Source of the DNA: Undaria pinnatifida
Taxonomy: Eukaryota > Sar > Phaeophyceae > Laminariales > Alariaceae
DNA: 64,000 nucleotides
Direction of reading: 5' to 3'
Assembly: GCA_012845835.1 (NCBI GenBank)
Contig: JABAKD010000004.1
Coordinates: 2,779,933 to 2,843,932, forward strand
Positions within the stretch are counted from its first letter, which is position 1. The number at the start of each line of letters is the position of its first letter. Position numbers and translations under genes: made by a program. Under the pieces are notes generated by a model. It did not search any database and was not told where the DNA came from. It worked only from the letters and a program-made list of their open reading frames with translations. Shown here one piece after another: positions 14,601-26,600 of this stretch.

Positions 14601-17600
14601 GCCACGAGATCACGAATGACAGCCACGTACACTAAAACTCGAATATAGTGGCCAAAACGGGCCTAGACGCGCCCTAAAATCCAGTCTCCTACATGTTTAA
14701 TTGAGTTCCGCAAATCTCGAAAAAATCCCCACACTACCGCTCCACCGCCCGCTTCTACACCCTTCTTTACATTACCTACGCCATCCCGTTACCCTCTCTC
14801 ACCCTAGAGCGGTCACGAACCCCTTCTCTCCACCGTCCTCGCCCAACGCGCTTCCAGATACCGCCTTAGCACCGCCAGTTTCTCCAGCACCACTGAAAGG
14901 TCTAGCCACTTCGCCTTCATGCCCCGGCGGGAACTCGCTCGGTGGCACCCACGCCCCCTTTCCTCCGCCTGACAACGGCCGTTCCTCCGCCACTACTGGC
15001 GCACTAGATGACGCAGGAGGAGGCTTAGCGCCCGTCAGAGGCCGGTCTGCAATCTCAGCAGAGGGGGGGGCAGCGGCGGCTGCAGCGAAGGCGGACTCCT
15101 GCGCGTCGAACTCCTCGGCGGCTTGGTCTGAGTCTTCCACCGGCACGGCGGTAGGGCCTCGCTTGTTGGCCGTGAGCACCCAGCCGTCATCCCGTCCGTG
15201 GTACGACACGCGAATCCAACCCTTCGACCCCGTCTGTTGGCGGTGCAGCGAGAACGGTCGACGTAACATCAAGGTACGTTGGGCAAGCACCCTATGCACA
15301 AACCGTCTTGACACCGATTTATAGCGCCCAAATTAAATAAAAAACGACCACTGCGACCCTATCAAGCAGCTAAAATAGGAAGAGCATGCAGCCGTGGCCA
15401 TGGGTTCACCATGCCACGCGCACGTCGCAAAAGTTGCATACATTCACATCTCGGACAGATCATCACCGATTCCCACTTCATTAGCTAGATGTTTCAGGGA
15501 AGATCTGTACGGTCTAGCTCATGTTAACGGATGGGAGCCGTACGATCTGCATGATCTAGCGTATTTTTTTCAGGGTTAAACCTGTATTCTCTATATACAG
15601 ATTCTGCACAACATATCATAGCGGCAGAGATACAGGATCTGCTACAGATGATCTATATGATCTACATAATCAACTTCAATCTAAATTGTGATCTGCCCGG
15701 GGTGTGCATACATTGAAGGTTGAGCACGACCTCTGCATACATTAAAGGTGGAGCACGACCTCAGGGGCCCGGACTTATTTCCGCGGCCAAATCTGCACTC
15801 GACACACCACGTCAAATACCAAACAGTAGTGGTTACCCCGATTCAAGACCACCCGAGAAAATAAGAGCATCCGGGGCTTCAAGAGGGGTCAAATCAGCAT
15901 GTCCCGCCATACGAAAGCAATATTTCAAGGTTGAGTTCTGTAGGGTACGTACAAACCATACCCGAGGTATTTACCCCGGGTACTACCCTACAAAGAACTT
16001 ATGCAAGTTCTGTACGCCCGTTGCCACAATACCCCGGGGTACGGGTACGGCATGTTTTGTACCCGGCCGGAACTCCTGTGAGTTCTGTGCGCCCGTGCTA
16101 CAATACCCGGAAATTCTGAAAGTTCAGTAAGACTTCCGTACCCGTACCCGGAAGTTCTGGAAATTATGTAAGACCCCAAACCCTTACCCGGAACTTCTGT
16201 GAGTTCTGTAAGACTGTGGCATAATACCCCGGGTACGGCTATACGTTTGAAACAATACCCGCAGTGGCCGGCATAAATTAGGGTCGAACGTATTCTGACT
16301 TTTTGTCTCGTGTCATGCATTCTCACGTCGGTGTATGTCTCGTCCGTCACGCTGACGCCACACCCCCACACGTAATTACGCACAGAATCAACCCCCCTCG
16401 AACCTCGTACAACGACTACGCTGTCCAACTCTAGATAGAACCAAAGCGTATGTATGTGGTATGTGATGCATATATACCCGGTGGGTATCTTTGGATATTA
16501 TAATGGTTGGAACCCGGTGGGCGTCTTCGTGTACTCGATTTTTTTTACTAGATAATTGTAATCATTACATTATAGTACAGTAGTGGGGAGGGGGGAGAAG
16601 GGCCAGCTATGTGACCCCGGATATGAGCTACTACTGGGAGGGGAGCGTGAGAGAAGTGCGAGGATAATAATCGGCATGAAGAAAAAAAAAAGAAAAAAGA
16701 AAATTGAAAAGTGTTCATTGTAGTTGCGATCGGCATTGATTTTTATCTTTTCCTTGTTTTTTTCTCGGTTGGAAGGTTTTTCGGGCTTGCTACATTATTA
16801 CTATGCTTATATGTTCAACATGCAGCACGAGTATAACTTTTATTGCAAAGTTTTGTTCTTGTGCAACAGTACGGTTATTTTGGAGGTAATCCTGTGACCG
16901 CGGAAGAAGCCGTTTTCCAGGAAGTTGGAAAAGTTGAGGTTTCATGGCGAAATTTGTGGCACACAGCACCAACACCACCAACGGGTTTGTGATCGAAAGC
17001 ACAAAAAACAAAAAAGGGCTCATAATACATAACTACAATGGTACGTAAATGTTTTGCCAGTACGTATATCATAGATGCTGCAGTATTATTGGAACTGCGT
17101 TGAAAATTGCAAAAATTGCGTCTTTATTCACCAGAAAAATTTGAAAAACATCTTCTAAAAAAAATGCTGTTCTTTCGCCACTTCGAGGCGGGTTTTTTAC
17201 CCGGGTATTACCCGTCCCCGGAACTTCTGTGAATTCTGTACAACCCTACTCGTGACCGGAAAGTCTGTGAGTTATGTACGACATTCATACCCGTACGCAA
17301 ACTCTCTATTGGCGTTCTGTCCGTAAGGTACACACAGAACCATACCCGGGAGTATTTACCCCGGGTATCACCCTACAAAGAACTTCTGTAAGTTCTGGAA
17401 GACACCCATACCCGTACCCGGAACTTCTGTAACTTGTGTAGGCCAGTGCCACAAAAGACCCGGGGTACGGGTACAGCATCTTTATACCTGCCCGTAAAAT
17501 ATGTAAGTTTCCGTGCGCCCGTGCCATAATACCCGTAACTTCTGGAAGTTCTGCAAGACTTTCATACCCGTACCCGGAACTTCCGAAACTTCTGTTAAGA

Positions 17601-20600
17601 CTTCCATACCCGTACCCGGAACTTCTGCGAGTTTTGTATGCTTGTGCCACAATACCCCGAACTTCTGGAAGTTCTGTAAGACTCCCATACGCTTACCCGG
17701 AATCCACAAACCTACAGAACATAACCTTGCAATATTTCGCCTACTGCAGATAAGAGCAATGTGTAATTACTTCCCTTTAGAGCCCCCGAACCCCTCCCTA
17801 TACCAAATCCAAGTAATTTGTCCCCCAAAACGGGTTTCCAGTTGTAAAGGGGTTAAGAGCGCCTGTCTCGGCTTGTCACGGGGGCGCTCTTAAACCGGTA
17901 GGGCTGGGTACTGGCGCGCAGCGCCAGTACAAGTTATACTGGCTGCGTCAGCAGCCAGTATACTGGATCCGGTCAGTATACTGGTGGCGCGGCGAAGCCG
18001 CGCGGTCGCGGCGCAGCCGCGACCATCGGCTCCCCCCGGCTGGTGAGGGGGCCTCGCCGGAGGCGCCCCCGGAGGGCCCCGCTGGAGGCGCCCCGCCGGA
18101 GGCGAATTTTTACGCGATTTGGCTTCACTAGAGCATAAAAAATGAGTGATTTTGGCTCATATGACAGAGGCACTTTTGTGGGGAAAACGGCACTAAAATT
18201 CGAGTTCAACGCCCAAATATGTACCGATTTTCAACATGGAGGATGTGTAGAATGTAGCACAAATCTTTAACTTTGCAACGCCCATATACTCCATGATCAT
18301 GGGTGACGTAGCGTATGCATAAGCATGAATTGGAATGGATAGCACTCATTCCATGTCACACATACTCAACCCAGCGTATATTGGAAAAAAAGTAGATTGA
18401 TAGCTATAGATTGACAAGAGTACTAAAGACGACGGCAAGCAACCAAGTCGATCACCATCATCAGTCCATCAGTTGATGTGCCTACGAACAGCGGTGCAAC
18501 GGCAGCAACAGAGCAACAGAGTACACAACGAGATAACAACGGTGCCACAGCTATCGAAAGCTACCTACCCAACCAAAACCTACACCGCGCATAAATCACA
18601 GCCGCTAGATACCAGCACAACAAACAGAGTCATCAGGATGGCGGTTCTTTTCGCCACGAGCACCTTGCAGGAGAAAACAAAACTGAAACTAGCAGAACTG
18701 CTATGGGTTTCCGCTGGTTCTTGAGGCGTATATTGGGATCTTCGTCTATATGCGAATGTACTGGTGTACTGGCAGGTCGGTTTACCAGTATCAGGATACT
18801 GCCAGTACTAGTACTACTGGCAGTACGTACTGGTTCAGTACCCAGCCCTATAAACCGGGGTACCCAGTAAGGTAATGACCTTCGAGGCTTCAGCAATAGG
18901 GCAAGGGATGCGCAACGCCGCCACCAAACGCACGGCAGCTACGAGTATTTATTCCGCCAACCAAGCAGCGACCTACCAGCACGCTGTAATATTCATCTTT
19001 GATCGTCACCTCTCCACCCTCAACTCCTCGAAAGGTTCACCCGGCTCACCTCCAAGACCTTGACAATGTCCCCCTTGCGAAGGGCCCCTATGTCCATGGA
19101 AAACGGGTCGGCCTCCTCGCGGACCTTGAGCAACCTGGAACCGGCAAACGGAGGCGGAAGAACAGCACCCGAGGATAAGCTACTCGTACACGTAGCACAA
19201 AAGGGCATTTACGGGGTCTCCTGCAATATTTGCCGCCGCTTCCACAATGCTGGAAACCCCCCGCACCATCCCCACGCCCCTTCTACATCTCTCCTCATCC
19301 TGCTGTACGGCGTCGGAGTGATCGGGCATTGCAAATACACCCTGGCAACATATATAGGAGTCATACAACACACCTGAAAAAACGAGCGGTCGGTGTGTCA
19401 CGCAGCTTGCGAAGATGAATATCGACCTCGAATCCATCGAACTCACAGCTGACGTGGCTAGAATTGCTTTTCAAGACACAAGTCATGTGTCGCATCTACC
19501 CTGTCCTACGACAGTCATGCGCGCAGCGCAGGCCTATAATGTGATAAGAGGGGTAAGCCGTCGGAAAACCCCCGCTGCATTCTTGTGGCAAGTAACGGCC
19601 TTGAGCCGACACCCAAGGTGTCACACTTCGGACAGGTCACGATATAGATCATGCAGATCATGTAGATCATATATACTTCGTATAATATAATATCATACAT
19701 ATCATCTAGATCCTATATCTGTTGTATTAATGCGTTGTGCAGGATCTATGCAGTACAGATCCCATCAAAAATATACATACTAGATCATGAAGATCATTCG
19801 GCTCCCACCCGGTAACATGATCTGTAAGCCTTACAGATCATATACACCAGGGATATGTCTACCCTGAAACGCACAGATCATATAGACCATCACTGGGGAC
19901 TTGATCTGTCCGATGTGTGCAAGGTTTCAAAGATTCTGAAGCAACACTCGTATCTACAGGATCAGCATCTTCATGGGGAAGTCTGGCAGAATCACTTATC
20001 GTTCTTCAGTACGGCTCGTAAGAGAACGAACTAACGTCACGCATCACTGCTGTTGCGCTTGTATATCACACGCATAAATTAGAAAAAAACATGAAAAATA
20101 CACCTCAGCTAACATCGGAAACTTGAATCAAAGATCATCTTGGCAAGCTGCGGGTGATATTTTTATTGCAGCCTTCGTACTTGGTATAAGACCTATGCTG
20201 CGCGAGCACTCGCATAGCGGTTGCGTGCACCTTGGAACCGATACATCCCGAGAAGCGGGCATTCTACCCTCCCGTTACACGAGCGCAGGACACCCCCATA
20301 ACTAAGACCAGAGGACGAGTGCGTGCCGTCAATCCTACACGAACGCAAACTGGAAATATAAGGCGAGTGGTACGATTCAGTCTTGTACCGTCCAAAATAC
20401 TACTGCGGGGTGCCCCCAATAGTGCCGGTTGAATAGTGCCACCGCTCTCTATAGTGCCGGTGAAATCGCTTAGCACGGCCGGAACTATATAGTAACCCTC
20501 TTACAAGTAGTACCGGTGCCCTCAATAACGCCAGTATATTGGACTGTCACATAGCGGTAGCACTGGAAGCCTCCCACTGTACCCTTAAGCGCGCTCTCAC

Positions 20601-23600
20601 CCTAGCGCGGTCATGAATCCTTTGCCTTCACCGTCCTCCCTCGAAGCGCCTCCGGATGTCTCCTCAGCACCGCCAGTCTCTCCGGCACCATCACCAGCAG
20701 GCTCAGCCACTCCACTATCATGTCCCGGTGGGAACTCGCTCGGTGGCACCCACGCGCCCTTCCCTCCGCCCCCACCAGACAACGGTCGTTCCTCCACCAC
20801 GTCTGGCGCACTCGATGACGCTGGAGGAGGCTTAGCGCCCGTCAGAGGCCGTTCTACGATCTCAGCAGAGGGGGGGGCAGCGGCGGCTTCCGCGAAAGCG
20901 GCCTCTTGAGCGTCGAATTCCTCCGTGGCTTGGTCTGAGTCTTCCACCGGTACGAGGGTAGGGCCTCGCTTGTTGGCCGTGAGCACCCAGCCGTCCTCTC
21001 GTCCGTGGTACGACACGCGAATCCAACCCTTCGACGCCGTCTGCTGGCGGTGCAGCGAGAACGGTCGACGTCACATTGTCCGAGCATGGTAAACGATAAT
21101 TTAGAATACGTTCATACACACGGTACCTGGTAGATATAATTCACGTCCTGTAGCACTACAGCGGCGCCCCCTTTTGAGGGACAAAAAGCTAAGCATACCG
21201 TACAAGTACGTTTCCGGGAGGAAAAGGGTTTCGTATTGGCTTTCGAGGCCTCTGAAGGGGTACGGAAGATACGTCCCCGCCAAAGCCACTACTGAACGTA
21301 CTGCGGCTACTGTACGTACCGCGGCTACTATACGCACAGCGGCTACTAGACGTACCACGGCTACCGCTCGTACGTACTGCGGCTACTGTACGTATTGCGG
21401 CTATTGTGGGTATTGCGTGTACTGCGGCTACGGTACATACTGCGTCTATTGTGCGTACCGCGACTACTGTGCGTACTGCGGTCACTGTACATACTGCGGC
21501 TATTGAATGTACTGCGGATATTATACGTACTGCTGTGCAAAGGGTAGGAGGTTCTTACGTCGGCTTTATCGTCGTCAAAAACGCAGAGATACCATTGGGA
21601 ACAGCAGACATTGACGTGAAGAGCTACACAAAAAATGCGCGAGCCTGGCCAAGTAGACGGTAATCATATTCCCGCGATCACGTCAGCCCTTAACCCATTA
21701 CAATTAACTTGAATGCCTTTTCAGGGCTTTTCGCGGTTCGGGTCACTTCTCGCCTATATATAGGTTTGAGAGTGACCGATGACCCAACTCGACCGGACCC
21801 GACCCGCGAGGTTCGACAATCTCCCGACCCCGCCTGATTCGACCCGTGGGATTTCGAACATCTCCTGGCCCGGCCCGAATCCACCCGCAAAAATTCCGAA
21901 AAGCTCCTGACCAGATCGGCGGGTCGGGTTGCGGACCGCGAAAAGCCCATTTTCTTTGTGCCGTGCCGAAAGGCCATAATTTGCTCACCTCCAAAACCTT
22001 GACGATGTGCCCCTTCCGGAGGACCCCAACGTCCATCGAAAACGGATCAGCTTCCTCGCGGATCTTCAGCAGCCTGAAAGCGACAGGCGGAGGCCGGGCA
22101 CGGAACAACCAATAAAAGCCACTAGGGGTTACGTATCACACGAGACCCTTATATTACGAGAAAATAAAATCCCACACACACTCCACGTGGTTTGTCCTCA
22201 AACATGAGGATGCAAATGAAAAAGGGTTTTACCAATCTCTGTAAAACTTCAAAGGGGAAAAAATGTCGGCAAAAAAGCAACGACAACAGGATCAGCGAAA
22301 CGTCGACGCCCGGGCTGCTGAGGAAGGTAGCGTACCCGACTTACAACAATGTAACGATATACATATTAAAAAAAATATATACCCCCAACACGCATGCAGC
22401 ATCATACGAGTCGTATTGCTGCTCGCTCCGACTTTTATCGATGGTTGATAAGACCGCACCTGGCATAGCTTGGGTAGCTACAAACAGTGAGGTACCCCGA
22501 TTCAAGAGCGCCCCGTGACAAGCCGAAACAAGCGCACTTAACCACATTGCTCTTATTTGTAGCGGGGAATTCATAGCTTTTCGTATAGGCGGGACATGTC
22601 GATTTGACCGTTCTTAAGCCCCGAATGCTCTTAATATGGGTGCTCTTAAATCGGAGTACCAACTATATATATACCTGGTCCTCTAAAACTGCTAGGCCAC
22701 AACGACAATAATGTTGCACGTCAACACCTTACACCGTAGCAACACCGCCTCTACGCTTCCCCTGTCCTACTCATTAACCCAGCCCCCACCCAAAAAATAA
22801 TCCACCACAAACTTCAAGCGATAATCTTGGAAACTAAAGGCGGGGACGCAAAAATGGAGTCCCCGGGGTAGTAGAAAGCCTCATGGTTGTACAGAAAGAG
22901 CGGCGTGATACCACTCCCATCGTGGTCGACCCTACCACGCAAAAATGAACCACGTCCCGCTACATTCCATCGCGCCCCCGCCCGGCGTCGGTCCGAGCCA
23001 GCTGCGGGCCGTAGATGCCTGAAGCGGAAGCGGCGCGTGAGGGTGACGGCGCGGGGCGCCCGGCTGGCTTGTGCGCAGGCGTGCGTCGTAGGGAAGGCGT
23101 TGCCGTGCATAGTGCCCGCGAAAGCCGGCGCCGTCGACCGTTTCCGCACATCGAACGAAGCGCGATCCTAGTCTGTCGCTGACAAGTTGTGCAAGATCTG
23201 TGTGGTACAAATCTAACACAAAACAAACAAGCGCTACGAGAATACATAAATATATCATGCAGTTCACCCGGCTCCCGCTCCGCAACACGATCTATAGGCC
23301 ATGCAGGTCATACACACAAGGGGTCTGTCTGCCCTGAAAGAAACAGATCATTTACAGATCATTAGCAATAAACACAGGGATCTGATCTGTCCGACGCGTT
23401 AAGACTTCCACCCGAAGCCCCCCGCCCGCCCCCGCAGCGGGCGCTTCCCGGTAGGCGGTCATTCCGGACGTGGAAAAAAGCAGGGCTATTCACGGGTCAC
23501 GACCTGACCCACGGATCGGGTCAGGGGATTTCCACATTCTCGCGGGTCGAGTCGGGTCGAGTCAGGAGGAAGTTCGGACTCCCACGGGCTGGAACGGGTA

Positions 23601-26600
23601 GGGCCAAGAGGTTTCAAATCTCACAGGTCGGTTTGGGTTACCCTGACCCCACCCGACCCGCGAGAGGTGACCCGACCCGTGACAAAACTGGAAAAAAGCT
23701 CCGGTTGAGAAGGTGCGGTTTGTTTGACACCTCCGCCCAATCGGTCTCGTGCAATTCTTGCGATACGCCGTGGATGGACGGAAGACGGCCGGCGGATTAC
23801 CGCACGCCGTCACCGTGCGCACCCCGCGCGCAACCATGCCGCCCAGCGCATTCTTGGAGGGAACGAGGTCCAGGTACGCTGCCCGCTGCCTGGCTTCCCC
23901 GAGCCGCGCTCGCGCAGATCGCATCAAGCAAGTACTCGCCCCGGCGTCGCGCAAGGCTTCAAGCGCCGTGCTCAGCTTAACCCATCTACTACGGGAAGCC
24001 CATTTACTTGGAAATTTATATTGAAATTAGTGTAGGGAGGGGTTTTGGGGCTATAAAGAGGATAGCGCGCAGGTTGGACGCGGTGATCGATGTCATGCGC
24101 AACTTGGAAGGAGTGTTCCTCTGGTGCAATTTTGCGCGATCGGATCGACAAAGCCACACAGCGATCCGCGAATCCAAACCTTCCCCACCTTGGACAGATC
24201 ACGGTCTAGATCATAACTATCATACAGTTCATCTAGATCATCTACACCATATATCTGACGTCATGGCATTTTGTGCAGCATCTGTGCAGTACATATCCGA
24301 CCCAGGAAACATGTGCTACAGTGGGTACTCCGATTTAAGAACACCCGAGTTTAGATCATTCGGGAGTTGATAGCGGCCCACTCGGCATGTTCCGCCACAC
24401 TAACGGCTATATATTTCCCACTACAGATAAGAGCGCTTCGTAGTTATGAGCGCATGTTTCGGCTTGTCACGGGGAGCTCTTAAGTCGGGGTACCCACTGT
24501 AGGTGGTTCAGATCATCCGGCTCTCGCCCGGCAGCATGATCTGTAAGACATACAGATCATATAGATCAGACATCAATATTCCCTGAAATACACAGATCAT
24601 GTACAGATCATCAACAGGGATCCCATCTGTCCTGTGTGAAACCTCTCAACCCCGTGAAGGGTGCTGGGCGATGCGACATCCGCGCGGGACATGGATAAAG
24701 ACGGCATCCACCGGCACTCTTGGGGCGTATTTTCAGGGACGCCGCCGTCCATCCGTGGCGTGTCACAGCAAGTGCACGAGGCCGACTGGATGGAGCTGCG
24801 CAAATCATACCTCCTTATCCGGAGCAAGCTGACCACGCCCGGCGTGACCACCTACGGGGGAGCGGTCCTCCGCGGGGGGCCTCCGTGCCGAAGCCTGACG
24901 TCTCATGCCACGGCAGAGAGGCCTACCCGATCCCAAACTATACGAAGTATTTCAGTATACCAAGTAATGCGACGATGGAATGTTACAACAGCAATCTTCC
25001 AACCAAAAGGCGGGGACGCAAGATATGTGTCCCCAGGGTGCCATAAAGCCTGTTGGTTGTACAAAGATAATCAGTTTTGTTGCAGAAGATTTTATACCGG
25101 AGTAACTACTCTCTGCGACGAGGTGCATCTATGGTTACCGACGAACTATTGCGGGGGAAGTAGCCCTGGGTGACAGCTTCCGACTGACCGCAGCAGCAGA
25201 CAGGCCACTTTGATCCCACACTATACACGAACTAAAGCGAAGGCGGAGCGGTATAGATTATAACAGTATCGTGGGTGCAACTCTACTGGGGTTATAACCC
25301 GTTTAGAGCCCCACCACCCCTCCCTATACAAATTCCGAGAAACTTACCGCCAAAACGGCTTTCCAAATTTAAAGGCGTTAACCCGGTTACCACTGAAAAA
25401 GTGATCCCACACGACATCCAAGCAAAAAGTTGTCACCAACCCGGGCGTTGAGCTCTAAACGGGTTACCATCCTCTCACCCTAGTGCGGTCATGAACCCTT
25501 TGTCTCCATCATCCTCCTCCACCGCCGCCTCGGCACCGCCCGCCTCTCGACGATCACCACCACCAGCAGACTCAGCCTCTCCGCCTTCATGCCCCGGCGG
25601 AAACTCGCTGGGCGGCACCCACGCCCCCTTCCCCCCTCCACCAGACAACGGTCGGTCCTCTTCGGCTGCTAGTGCACTCGATGGCGCGGGGGGAGGCTTG
25701 GCACCCGTCAGAGGCCGGTCTGCGTTGTCAGTAGAGGGCGGAGCCGCGGCGGTTGCAGCGAAAGCGGCCTCCTGCGCTTCGAACTCTTGGGCGGCTTGGT
25801 CTGAGTCTTCCACCGGCACGAGGGTAGGGCCTCGCTTGTTGGCCGTGAGCACCCAGCCGTCGTCTCGCCCGTGATAGGACACGCGAATCCAAGCAGTTTT
25901 CGACGTCTGCTGGGACGGAGAAATGACTCCGCCGGTTGGCGGTCAGTGCGTGGTTAACGATGGTTGGCAGGTGAGCAGTGGCAAAAATCGCGGCAGCGTT
26001 TCAAAGCAAGAGACGAGGTAAACCCTACGAGTAGCGACTATTAACAGCGATATTGCAGCTACTGTAGCCGCTATTTCGGCAACGCATCGCCTTAACCCTT
26101 GTGGGATTTCAGAGGGAAATACCGACGAAAAAAAATGACGAATACGGCACCGACGACCAAGGGTTACCGTAAGGGGTAGGGGGGATGTCACGATGATGTT
26201 ATGATATACCCCTAATTTCACCACCGGCCTTGAGCCACTCGCGCGAGCGACTCTGTACGTCACTGGCAAAATACTCTGAGCCATTAGCTGGCGCAGCGTA
26301 GATACTCGTAAAAATTCGTTGGGACTTTTTCTTGTGCACAAAATTGACTTGCGGAAAGCGCGAGCGCGTGAGTTAGCAACACTCGATGAAAAATCGACGA
26401 GAAGTGGGATTGCTGAATGAACCCTATGCGCGATAAAAATTGAAGGCAAGAACCGGGGGCGAGAAGGGACGACACCTGTGACCACGGCTTGTCCAGAAGC
26501 TGAAAAGTAAAAGTGTGAGGAAGGAAAAAAAAAAAAAAAAAAAACAAGCATTCCTTCGCGGTTTCATATCGAAAAAGTAAGACAGCACGATCGATCAAGG

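Larger units (their letters stand above)
11521..15233. repeat. Tandem array of about 1.44-kb exon-pair units (array domains 8 to 11)
   Basis: Corresponding points recur at 11930, 13374 and 14815 (B exons), and at 11521, 12974 and 14419 (A exons). Introns and exons are both conserved, for example CACACCACGGGGGGATAAGC and GCCCTAAAA-CCAGT in each intron. The two left-hand units that contain exons 26-29 are almost identical, so the duplication is recent. Confidence 0.85.
15824..18875. mobile_element. GTGGGTACC TIR-MITE (copy 1), split by two later insertions
   Basis: Left end AGTAGTGGTTACCCCGATTC and inverted right end AAACCGGGGTACCCAGTAAG match the ends of the intact element at 24316-24502. The interior (CGCCATACGAAAGCAATATT, then CTACTGCAGATAAGAGCAA) is interrupted by the Mutator-like element and then by the hAT-type element. 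Confidence 0.65.
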
